Shown here piece by piece: positions 1 to 6,176 of a stretch of 6,221 nt of DNA (positions are counted from its first letter, which is position 1; every line of letters begins with the position of its first letter). Where the stretch lies: contig JAENZU010000220.1 of assembly GCA_016841125.1 (NCBI GenBank), forward strand, positions 1 to 6,221, given 5' to 3'. The position numbers and the translations under genes are program-made. The notes under the pieces were generated by a model that was not told where the DNA came from, did not search any database, and was given only the letters and a program-made list of their open reading frames with translations. The stretch comes from Melioribacter sp. (GTDB lineage Bacteria > Bacteroidota > Ignavibacteria > Ignavibacteriales > Melioribacteraceae).

Positions 1-1730
1 ATTTCATTTAATATTTTATCGACCTTTTGAAGCATGTAGTCTGTTTCTTCTAGAGATGTACCGGGAGGGCTGTTGAAATCTAAAACGAGTGAACCCTCAT
101 CCATATCGGGTAAAAACCCGCTTGGCAGAGTCGGTAAAATGAATACTGCTGAAATGGTTAATAAGATTAAAAACGCGATAGCGATAATCGGTCGATGAAT
201 AAAGAAGCCGACCCAATTTCGTTTTTTTAATTCCTTTGCAGAGACCTTAATACTATGCTGTTCTTTTGAAAACATTATGTAAATTACAGGCAATCCAATC
301 CAGGTAACAATAAATGAACAGACGAGTGTTATGATCATTGTATTCGTCATTACTTTGAAATAAGCTCCTGCAACTCCGCTCATCAATACAAAAGGGAAAA
401 ATATAACTATGGTACTTAAAGATGATCCCACCATCGCAGGGAATAAGTAGTGAATTGCTTTTGTTACAAGAAGATAACTATTTTCATCAGGGTGTTCTTC
501 ATGAGTTCGATGTATCTGTTCAATTACAACTATTGCATCATCAATTATTAAACCTATAGCAGCTGCAATAGCACCTATTGTCATTATATTAAGTGTAAAT
601 CCAAAAGCATAGAGACTTGCAACAGTTAAAGAAAGAGTAATCGGAATTGATATGAGAAGTACCGAACTTGCTTTAAATGAGTGTAGAAATAAAACCGTCA
701 AAATTAGTGACAGCAGTAGACCAATCCACAGTACATCTCGCAAACTGCTGATTGAATCGGAAACAAAATCTGCCTGGTTGTAAAATTGCTTTAACGAAAT
801 TCCTTTCGGAAGTAAGTGGTTCAATTCTTTAATTTTATTTTTTATATCACCAGAAAGTTTCATCAAATTTGCCTCGGGTTGTTTTACTATTGCAACCAAA
901 GGTACATCCTTACCATTAGCATTTATTTTTATGTATTCTTTTCTTTCAGTTATTTTAACTTCGGCAATATCTTTTACTCTTACTGTTCTATTGATTGTAT
1001 TTTTCACAATCATGTTTTCCAATTCATCTTTTCGGTCAATTGCAGCATCTGTAATACTTAAATAGAGACGGTTGTTATCTTCAATATAGCCGTTTGATGA
1101 AATGAAATTGGAATTGGAAAGAATGTCAGCCATTTCTTTGGGAGTAATACCGATTGCACTCATTTTCAGTGCATCAATTACAACTCTAAACTCCTTAGTT
1201 TTCCCCCCTATTATTACAATTTCGGCAACTCCTTCTACTTGCGAAAGGAACGGTTTTATAGTGTATTCTGCAATTTGCCTTAATTCAATTTGACTTATTT
1301 TTTCACCCTCAAGCGAATAGTCTATCACCGGAAGAATAGAAGGGTTCATTTTCTCTACAACAATATTTATTCCCGGAGGTAGTTCCTGTTTAATCGAATT
1401 GATACGCGCTTCTATTCTTTGTTTTCCTAAATCAACATCAGAGTTCCAATCGAGAAAAGCGGAAATTTCGCAGCTGCCTCTTCCCGTTATACTTCGTATC
1501 AATTTCAGTTTTTGTACTTTTTTAATTTCATTTTCTAATGGAACTGTGACAGTGAGCATCATTTTATTGATTGGCTGTTGACCGTTCTCTGCAATGATTT
1601 TTATTTTCGGGAAAGTAATATCGGGGAACAATCCGGTCTGTAAATTTTGAAGCGAATAAATACCGCCCACTAAAATAAAAATTAGCAAAGCCGCAATGGG
1701 GCTTTTATAAGTAAGGTAAAAATGTTTCAT
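1..1730 (-). CDS. RND-family efflux permease, inner-membrane subunit (N-terminal 576 residues, cut by window edge)
   Basis: This is the proton-driven inner-membrane pump of a tripartite efflux system. The frame is open from the ATG at 1730 to base 1, giving 576 residues; the family is usually about 1,000-1,050, so the C-terminal half lies outside. Visible landmarks are TM1 (about residues 10-28), the porter motif TVTVPLENEIKKV (60-72), the family block RSITGRGSCEISAFLDW (79-95), VEKMNPSILPVIDYSLEG (125-142), TM2-TM4 (about 332-405), and after TM6 PSGFLPDMDEGS (536-547), which opens the second periplasmic half. TM4 carries GLIIDDAIVVIEQ with the Asp pair at 397-398, equivalent to AcrB D407/D408 of the proton relay. 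Heavy-metal pumps such as CusA lack this pair, so organic or amphiphilic cargo is more likely; that is inference. The start overlaps the adaptor stop by one base (TAATG), which suggests translational coupling. Family assignment is firm; substrate is unknown. Confidence 0.96.
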   Translation of the reverse strand, partial: MKHFYLTYKSPIAALLIFILVGGIYSLQNLQTGLFPDITFPKIKIIAENGQQPINKMMLTVTVPLENEIKKVQKLKLIRSITGRGSCEISAFLDWNSDVDLGKQRIEARINSIKQELPPGINIVVEKMNPSILPVIDYSLEGEKISQIELRQIAEYTIKPFLSQVEGVAEIVIIGGKTKEFRVVIDALKMSAIGITPKEMADILSNSNFISSNGYIEDNNRLYLSITDAAIDRKDELENMIVKNTINRTVRVKDIAEVKITERKEYIKINANGKDVPLVAIVKQPEANLMKLSGDIKNKIKELNHLLPKGISLKQFYNQADFVSDSISSLRDVLWIGLLLSLILTVLFLHSFKASSVLLISIPITLSLTVASLYAFGFTLNIMTIGAIAAAIGLIIDDAIVVIEQIHRTHEEHPDENSYLLVTKAIHYLFPAMVGSSLSTIVIFFPFVLMSGVAGAYFKVMTNTMIITLVCSFIVTWIGLPVIYIMFSKEQHSIKVSAKELKKRNWVGFFIHRPIIAIAFLILLTISAVFILPTLPSGFLPDMDEGSLVLDFNSPPGTSLEETDYMLQKVDKILNE

Positions 1731-2641
1731 TATTCAATCACACTTACAAAAGATGAATCGGGAAGACTATATGCACCTTCACAAACAATTTTATCTGCCG
1801 GATTTATATTGGGTTCTAAGATTTGAAAAAGCGAATCATTAACAATACCGGGCTTCACATCAACCCGGTTAGCCATTGATTGATCGGATAATTTCATAAT
1901 CCAAAATTCAGATTCCGTTTCGTTTGTCATCAAAGCCGCTCTAGGTAATACAATAGCGGCTTTTTCAATTTTAACAGGAACATTGACATAGACATTTAAA
2001 TTTGCCGGAATTTCAGGTGCTCCTTTCAAAGCAAGCAAAAACGTCTGGGTCTGGTCAATAGGATTTATGGACGGAATTTTATGTTCCGCGTATGCTTTAA
2101 ACACTCTTCCGTCGGGCAGCAATGTATTAAATATTGCGTCATTTTCAATAGAAGTAGAATATTGGTATGGTACATTTAATTTAATTTTTAGAGACGATGG
2201 GTCTATAATTAAAGCGAGATTATCCCCATCGGAAATATAATCACCTATTTGTTTATTCAGTTCAATTACAACACCTTCCTGCGGGGCATAAATATTTACT
2301 TCGCCGCTGAACAAAGATTTATTTTTAAATTCACCATCCGATTCAATTGCGGCGGCTTCTTTTGTTTTTATAGTAAAAAGTAATTCCCCCTTTTTAACTT
2401 TATAACCTATACTTTTTGTTGATTTAATAATGAATCCATTCAGTGTTGAACGGATGTTTTGCTGTCTTAAGAATAGAGTTGTCCCATTCAATTCAAGATA
2501 TTCAATCATTGTTTTGAATTGCGGATTGCACACTTTTACTTCGGCTGCGGATTTATTTTCATCTACCGTGCCGCCCGTTTCCTCCGAGCATGATAGGAGA
2601 AAAAGTCCTCCGATTATAAAGAATATTAAAATTTGTTTCAT
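1730..2641 (-). CDS. Periplasmic adaptor (membrane fusion protein) of RND pump, lipoprotein
   Basis: A 303-residue HlyD/AcrA-type adaptor that should link the RND permease to the outer-membrane channel. The N-terminus is a lipoprotein signal: a hydrophobic stretch ending in LLSC, with lipidation expected at Cys18 followed by Ser-Glu-Glu. The two lipoyl half-motifs are at about 65-95 (STLNGFIIKS, then GYKVKKGELLFTI) and 113-148 (VNIYAPQEGVVIELN, then GDYISDGDNLALI). Only about 18 residues separate them, so the long alpha-helical hairpin of AcrA or MacA is missing. A beta-barrel segment follows (about 150-225), then a membrane-proximal domain starting near VLPRAALM (231-238). The ATG follows the channel gene's TGA by one base and has only a weak GGTGA upstream; its stop overlaps the permease start. 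Gene order and domain layout support the role strongly; overall identity to well-studied adaptors looks low. Confidence 0.93.
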   Translation of the reverse strand: MKQILIFFIIGGLFLLSCSEETGGTVDENKSAAEVKVCNPQFKTMIEYLELNGTTLFLRQQNIRSTLNGFIIKSTKSIGYKVKKGELLFTIKTKEAAAIESDGEFKNKSLFSGEVNIYAPQEGVVIELNKQIGDYISDGDNLALIIDPSSLKIKLNVPYQYSTSIENDAIFNTLLPDGRVFKAYAEHKIPSINPIDQTQTFLLALKGAPEIPANLNVYVNVPVKIEKAAIVLPRAALMTNETESEFWIMKLSDQSMANRVDVKPGIVNDSLFQILEPNINPADKIVCEGAYSLPDSSFVSVIE

Positions 2642-2642
2642 T

Positions 2643-3926
2643 TCACCAATTCCAATAATTGAATTCGTTAACTGCTCTTTGATACTTTATTTCCGCCATC
2701 AGACTATTAGTTTTCAGCTCATCATATTTATTGATGATTGATATGTAGTCAATAATAGAAATCTGACCCTGAGCTAAACTTGAATTTGAGATGGAGAGAA
2801 TAGTACTAAAATTGATTAATTGATTTTTTAATTTATCTATGATATTCTTATATAATTCAATCGACGTCTCTGCCTGTTGCATTTTACTCCATTTCAATAT
2901 GGATTGACTCTTCTCATATGAGCTAACGTTTTCCAATGAAATTTTTGTCTGCTGAGCCTTAAGGTTTTTTTGGTCACCATCATAGAGAGGAAGTGAAAAA
3001 TTGATTCCCGCACTTACGCCAAACTTCCGCTCAATATTGTCAAGTTCAATTGCATTCAGACCCGTATTAACAAAAACGTTAACCTGAGGCTCATATTTTA
3101 TTTCAAACAATTCCTGTTGATTTAATATAGTAAGGCTATCATTTTTAAACATTGCAGTGAAATGAGAACTTTTATTCTCGGCAGTTTTCTCAAGTTTGAT
3201 TTGATCTAAGTTTTTAACATTAAAATTTTCTATTCCGCAAAAAGTGTTTAATTCTGAGTAGTTGCTTTGAATATTATTCATTAACTGTTCTGTATTGATT
3301 TCTTGATTGCTCAACTCGTTCATTAATAGGAGCAGGTCGGTCTGTTTTAGAATTCCTTGCTTCGTCAAAGATTTGGCTGCATCAACTTCAGCCCTAAGTG
3401 TATCTTCAATCATTTTGGCGTAATTGTAAAGCTGCTGAGATTCGTAGACATTCAAGTATTTGTCAGTCACCGAATATTTCAGATTGTGTTCTAAGATTTT
3501 TGCCGCTGTCTCTTCTCTTGTCGTTTGAAGAGTGGTGTTTTTTCTTAATACATTAACCGTTCTGTCGTTAAAAATATTTTTTTCTAAATTTAATTGTGCA
3601 GAGTATAATCCGCCGTTTGTAATTCCGGCATCATAGCCAATTGCTTCCTTTTGGGGATTAGTGGAGATCATTTGCCCATCGTTATTTAGGTAAGGCGCAA
3701 CGAGAATATTAGAAGTGAGAGATAATTGGAATGAATTGTTCTGTGCATCAATTAAAGAATTTTGTATTTCCCCGTTTTTAATATTATTGAAATGTTCGTT
3801 AAGCTCGGGGTTGTTAGCTATGGCGGTATTAATATAATAGTCGAGAGTATTTTGTGCCGTTGATATATCGCAGAACAGAAAAGCGAATGCGAGAATCCGG
3901 ATAAATATATGATTGATTTTTCCCAA
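2643..3926 (-). CDS. TolC-family outer membrane efflux channel (probable TTG start)
   Basis: A 427-residue outer-membrane factor, forming the exit duct of the pump. A signal peptide is visible (hydrophobic core ILAFAFLF at 11-18, likely cleavage after STA at 24). Mature TolC-family marks follow: TLDYYINTAIANNPEL (27-42), VTDKYLNVYESQQLY (153-167) and KQGILKQTDLLLLMNEL (189-205) in the first repeat. The second repeat shows YEPQVNVFVNTGLN (278-291), GVSAGINFSLPLYDGDQKN (303-321) and LAQGQISIIDYISIINKY (384-401). Length is typical. The start is TTG: there is no ATG or GTG in frame between the upstream stop (TAA, 24 bases before it) and the signal peptide, and the first internal Met is residue 86, which would discard the signal. 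The gene lies 92 bases after the kinase stop and one base before the adaptor start. Confidence is high for the family and moderate for the exact start. Confidence 0.94.
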   Translation of the reverse strand: MGKINHIFIRILAFAFLFCDISTAQNTLDYYINTAIANNPELNEHFNNIKNGEIQNSLIDAQNNSFQLSLTSNILVAPYLNNDGQMISTNPQKEAIGYDAGITNGGLYSAQLNLEKNIFNDRTVNVLRKNTTLQTTREETAAKILEHNLKYSVTDKYLNVYESQQLYNYAKMIEDTLRAEVDAAKSLTKQGILKQTDLLLLMNELSNQEINTEQLMNNIQSNYSELNTFCGIENFNVKNLDQIKLEKTAENKSSHFTAMFKNDSLTILNQQELFEIKYEPQVNVFVNTGLNAIELDNIERKFGVSAGINFSLPLYDGDQKNLKAQQTKISLENVSSYEKSQSILKWSKMQQAETSIELYKNIIDKLKNQLINFSTILSISNSSLAQGQISIIDYISIINKYDELKTNSLMAEIKYQRAVNEFNYWNW

Positions 3927-3946
3927 TAAAGATACACCGCAATAGA

Positions 3947-3981
3947 ATTAATTAATAATTTTGTTGTGTTTATTAATTAAT
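3947..3981. repeat. AT-only 12-bp inverted repeat upstream of the channel gene
   Basis: Perfect arms ATTAATTAATAA (3947-3958) and TTATTAATTAAT (3970-3981) are separated by 11 bases. They lie 20-55 bases before the TTG start of the TolC-family gene. Because each arm contains the self-complementary TTAATTAA, the site also reads as two direct copies spaced 23 bases centre to centre, close to two helical turns. That fits a dimeric or tandem DNA-binding protein such as an OmpR-family regulator, but also fits chance in AT-rich DNA. As RNA the stem would be all A-U and weak, and it is not followed by a clear T-run, so a terminator is unlikely. Confidence 0.5.
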
Positions 3982-3989
3982 CTAATGAG

Positions 3990-4002
3990 CAAACCTGTAA
4001 AG
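3990..4002 (-). promoter_or_regulatory. Candidate promoter or operator element CTTTACAGGTTTG before the channel gene
   Basis: Read on the minus strand this is CTTTACAGGTTTG, about 63 bases before the channel start. The last eight bases, CAGGTTTG, match the Bacteroidetes -7 consensus TAnnTTTG at five of its six fixed positions. Nearly the same motif (TTTTACAGATTTG) precedes the response regulator gene at 6005-5993. No convincing -33 TTTG element was found 19-20 bases upstream. It may be a promoter core or a shared operator; which one is not decidable from sequence. Confidence 0.35.
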
Positions 4003-4018
4003 AAATTGGAAAAAATAA

Positions 4019-5278
4019 TCAGCCCGTTTTATCCCAATGAATAACAACAAAATGTTTTTGATCAGAATAGGTGTATTTTATCGAAGCATGGTTTATTTCA
4101 CAAATTCGTTTAACTATTGTCAAACCTAGACCGGTTGAATCCGCTGAATGACTGCCTTTTTCGAATCGATCAAATAATTTTAAAGTGTCTTTGCCAGGAT
4201 CAGGCCCCGAGTTTTCAATTGTTAAATTATCATCATCAATTCTAAAATTTATAAATCCCTCATTTACATTATATTTTATTGCATTGGAAAATAAATTTGA
4301 AATAAGGATATCGAGCAGGTCTCCATTAATTAATAGAGAAATATCACGTTCAATATTTTTTGTGACGGTTAATTTTTTCGTTTCTGCGATTTCATGAAAT
4401 TCATCAATTTTTTTACTAACTATTTCGGATAAATGATATTCAGATTTTCGCAAATACTCTATACTTTCAATTTTGTTAAGAAGGTTCAGCGATTTATTAA
4501 GTCTTACCAGACGGTTCAAAGTAGTAATAATTGACTGCAGGTGACCTACTTCTTCATTGCCTAATCTATTGCTTTGAAGTAACGTTTCTACTTTCGCTTT
4601 TATAACAGCAAGAGGGGTTTGTAATTCGTGCGATGTATTTTCTGAAAATTCCTTTTGTTTGTTAAAATCGTCTTTTATTTTTTCTGTTAAGCCGGCAATC
4701 GATTTATTAAGATATTCAAACTCATCTATTTCGCTTCTTTTCAATTCGAGTTTGGTGCTATCCTGCACTTTGAAATTTTTTAGGACTTCCAGATTTTCAT
4801 AAAACGGCTTCCAAATAGAAGTGTTGATTCTATTCACAAAAAATCCGGATAGAATTATCATAAAGAAAAGCACAATAAAAGCAGGTAAACCCACAGAGAG
4901 CATTATATCAGAAGGATCAATATTATCCGAACGCACAGTTATCAAATAACTTTTACCATTAAATCTATAAACTGATTTTAGCTGTTTGAACGAATCGTAT
5001 TCGTTCTCCTGCTCATTGTAGATCAGCGTATCTATAAATGTTTCAGCCTTTGCGTAGTTTGATCGCGTCAATTCTTTTACTTCTACGTAAGGAACAAAGT
5101 TGACTTCATTTCCTTTCTTTAAATTTGCAACTACGCTTTCTTTTGTCATCGAGAGCACTTCTTCAGTTTCACCACTTATTATTATCTGCATTACTGCGTA
5201 AATAAGAATAAGCCCTGCTATTAGCGATACAGAGGAGAAAACAATGTAACTTCTATTTATTTTTTTGATGAGTTTCAT
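4019..5278 (-). CDS. Membrane sensor histidine kinase, two-component system
   Basis: A 419-residue sensor that autophosphorylates on histidine and passes phosphate to the adjacent regulator. TM1 is at about residues 11-34 and TM2 at 126-148, enclosing a periplasmic sensor domain of about 90 residues (35-124) that I cannot assign to a named fold. A HAMP-like linker (about 149-205) leads to the HisKA H-box FSENTSHELQTPLAVIKAKV with phosphoacceptor His217. The ATPase domain shows the N-box ILISNLFSNAIKYN (Asn328, Asn332), the G1 region ENSGPDPG (355-362), the F-box LFDRFEKG (368-375) and the G2 box TGLGLTIVKRI (382-392). G1 has Asn356 where most kinases have the adenine-contacting Asp; I recall similar Asn forms in other Bacteroidota kinases, so activity is still expected. 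The ATG overlaps the regulator stop by 4 bases (ATGA). The signal sensed is unknown. Confidence 0.96.
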   Translation of the reverse strand: MKLIKKINRSYIVFSSVSLIAGLILIYAVMQIIISGETEEVLSMTKESVVANLKKGNEVNFVPYVEVKELTRSNYAKAETFIDTLIYNEQENEYDSFKQLKSVYRFNGKSYLITVRSDNIDPSDIMLSVGLPAFIVLFFMIILSGFFVNRINTSIWKPFYENLEVLKNFKVQDSTKLELKRSEIDEFEYLNKSIAGLTEKIKDDFNKQKEFSENTSHELQTPLAVIKAKVETLLQSNRLGNEEVGHLQSIITTLNRLVRLNKSLNLLNKIESIEYLRKSEYHLSEIVSKKIDEFHEIAETKKLTVTKNIERDISLLINGDLLDILISNLFSNAIKYNVNEGFINFRIDDDNLTIENSGPDPGKDTLKLFDRFEKGSHSADSTGLGLTIVKRICEINHASIKYTYSDQKHFVVIHWDKTG

Positions 5279-5952
5279 AAAGTTGTAAATTTGTAGCCTA
5301 CACCGTAAATTGATTTGATAAAATCTCTCGCACCCTTTTCAATTAATTTTTTGCGTAGATTTTTTATTTGGGAGTAAACAAAATCAAGACTGTCGAATGT
5401 ATCAGCATGATCTCCCCAGATATGTTCTGCAATCGATTCCTTTGTTAAGACTTTTTCTTTGTTAGTTACAAAATATAGAAGCAGATCGTATTCCTTTCTC
5501 ATTAAAATCACATTTTGAGAATTGATGAAAACTTCTCTTTTATCGGGGTCTATAGTCAGTTCGTCAACAAAAATTATTTTTTCACCGTCAAATTTCCTTC
5601 GGCGCAAAACAGAATTAATCCGCGCATTCAGTTCGGCTAGATGGAAAGGCTTGGTTAGATAATCATCAGCGCCTAAATCCAGGCCGGTCAATTTATCAGT
5701 TAAAGAATTTTTGGCTGAAATAATAATAATACCGGTTTTTGGTGAAAGACCTTTTAATTTGTCAATTATTTCTAGCCCTGAACCGCCGGGCAGCGTTATA
5801 TCAATTACGGCGCAGTCATATTCATAAAGATTTATTTTTTCAAGGGCGTCATCAAAATTATAAACAGCCTCACATACAAATCCTTGAGACCTTGTATAAA
5901 TTATAATTTCATTTGCCAATTCTTTTTCGTCTTCAACAAGTAATATTTTCAT
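5275..5952 (-). CDS. OmpR/PhoB-family DNA-binding response regulator
   Basis: A 225-residue two-domain regulator of standard length. The receiver domain (1-118) has the acidic pocket Glu7/Asp8, phosphoacceptor Asp51 in VIDITLPGGSG, the conserved Ser79-Ala80, switch Tyr98 and Lys101 in DDYLTKPF. The winged-helix effector domain (about 127-225) has MRKEYDLLLYF (151-161), KVLTKESIAEHIWG (167-180), the recognition helix around VYSQIKNLRKKL (192-203) and the wing IKSIYGVGYKF (212-222). All residues needed for phosphorylation are present. It is the first gene of the minus-strand cluster and is co-transcribed with its kinase (ATGA overlap), so the two are a cognate pair. The likely target is the downstream pump operon, and possibly its own promoter, because both upstream regions share motifs. 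No Shine-Dalgarno sequence precedes the ATG; the leader is A/T-rich. Confidence 0.97.
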   Translation of the reverse strand: MKILLVEDEKELANEIIIYTRSQGFVCEAVYNFDDALEKINLYEYDCAVIDITLPGGSGLEIIDKLKGLSPKTGIIIISAKNSLTDKLTGLDLGADDYLTKPFHLAELNARINSVLRRRKFDGEKIIFVDELTIDPDKREVFINSQNVILMRKEYDLLLYFVTNKEKVLTKESIAEHIWGDHADTFDSLDFVYSQIKNLRKKLIEKGARDFIKSIYGVGYKFTTL

Positions 5953-5992
5953 TTGGTATTTTTATAATAAAATTTTGTAACAAGATAATACC

Positions 5993-6005
5993 CAAATCTG
6001 TAAAA
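5993..6005 (-). promoter_or_regulatory. Candidate promoter or operator element TTTTACAGATTTG before the response regulator
   Basis: On the minus strand this reads TTTTACAGATTTG, about 40 bases before the regulator ATG. It matches the element before the channel gene over 12 bases with one difference (TTTACAGRTTTG). CAGATTTG is one base off the fixed positions of the Bacteroidetes -7 box TAnnTTTG, so it could place a start site roughly 30 bases before the ATG. No clear -33 partner was found. Confidence 0.35.
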
Positions 6006-6027
6006 TTTTTGAAATTTATTTTTTTAA

Positions 6028-6050
6028 TGTGTACACACAATTAATTAATA
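6028..6050. promoter_or_regulatory. Palindrome TGTGTACACA next to an ATTAATTAATA motif
   Basis: A perfect 10-base palindrome TGTGTACACA (6028-6037) is followed two bases later by ATTAATTAATA (6040-6050). The latter is the same 11-mer that forms both arms of the inverted repeat before the channel gene. The site lies about 75-100 bases upstream of the regulator ATG and 125-150 bases upstream of the divergent transporter ATG, a suitable place for a site affecting either promoter. Binding by the regulator encoded here is inference only. Confidence 0.4.
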
Positions 6051-6062
6051 CTTCAGACCGTA

Positions 6063-6112
6063 ATTGCAATATCAATTGATTCAACCAACACAAATATTTT
6101 TTCTATTGATAT
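6063..6112. repeat. Cluster of palindromes upstream of the peptide transporter promoter
   Basis: Two abutting perfect palindromes, ATTGCAAT (6063-6070) and ATCAATTGAT (6071-6080), are followed by an arm ATTGATAT (6105-6112) that is the exact reverse complement of ATATCAAT (6069-6076). They sit 30-80 bases upstream of the transporter's presumed -7 box. Such an arrangement can serve as an operator or activator site, but short AT-rich palindromes are common by chance. Confidence 0.3.
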
Positions 6113-6141
6113 CTAACAATCATCCTTTCACATCTTTTCCT

Positions 6142-6149
6142 TATATTTG
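6142..6149 (+). promoter_or_regulatory. Bacteroidetes-type -7 promoter element for the peptide transporter gene
   Basis: TATATTTG fits the Bacteroidetes -7 consensus TAnnTTTG at every fixed position and lies 27 bases before the ATG. A start site about 6 bases downstream would give a leader of roughly 20 bases, room for the visible ribosome binding site. The -33 region has no good TTTG at the usual 19-20 base spacing, so the promoter may depend on an activator or the call may be wrong. Confidence 0.45.
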
Positions 6150-6167
6150 CACTTTAGTTTCAAAATT

Positions 6168-6172
6168 GGAGA
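6168..6172 (+). promoter_or_regulatory. Ribosome binding site of the peptide transporter gene
   Basis: GGAGA lies four bases before the ATG at 6177 and is a good Shine-Dalgarno match. It fixes the start of the edge gene and stands out because the minus-strand genes have weak or no such sequence. Confidence 0.65.
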
Positions 6173-6176
6173 TAAA

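Larger units (their letters stand above)
3927..4018. other. Intergenic region between sensor kinase and efflux channel genes
   Basis: This 92-base gap separates the two-component genes from the pump genes. It is very AT-rich and contains a 12-base inverted repeat and a TTTACAGGTTTG motif, described separately. No GC-rich hairpin followed by a T-run is present on the minus strand, so transcription may run through from the kinase gene; a second promoter here is also possible. No plausible small gene was found in it. Confidence 0.7.
5953..6176. other. Divergent intergenic control region
   Basis: These 224 bases separate the minus-strand regulator/efflux cluster from the plus-strand transporter gene and must carry both promoters. 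Both strands are full of stop codons, and no small gene is supported. The region is very AT-rich with several short palindromes and a copy of each motif found before the channel gene; these are listed separately. Confidence 0.75.

Noticed and set aside
816..1581. Short open frames on the plus strand (816-1061, 1102-1293, 1399-1581)
   Set aside because: They lie wholly antisense to the RND permease frame, which is continuous with clear family motifs; their translations are low-complexity and lack support.
1..1730. Heavy-metal (CusA/CzcA-type) efflux
   Set aside because: Gene order with a two-component system is like cus loci, but TM4 has an Asp pair, and no Met- or His-rich metal-binding stretch is visible in the adaptor or the visible half of the permease.
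2430..2741. Plus-strand open frame of 103 codons
   Set aside because: It runs antisense across the adaptor start and channel end, both firmly assigned; no domain or ribosome binding site supports it.
3865..3880. Cys19 in the channel N-terminus as a lipidation site
   Set aside because: The context is LFCD with Phe at -1, which does not fit a lipobox; a signal peptidase I site (STA before Gln25) fits better.
3947..3981. Inverted repeat as a transcription terminator after the kinase gene
   Set aside because: The stem is entirely A-U, so it would be weak, and there is no U-run directly after it on the minus strand.
4185..4397. Plus-strand open frame of 70 codons
   Set aside because: It is antisense to the ATPase domain of the histidine kinase and explained as a shadow of it.
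5953..6176. Small RNA, riboswitch or small protein in the divergent region
   Set aside because: There is no GC-rich conserved-looking fold, no terminator, and all frames are broken by frequent stops.
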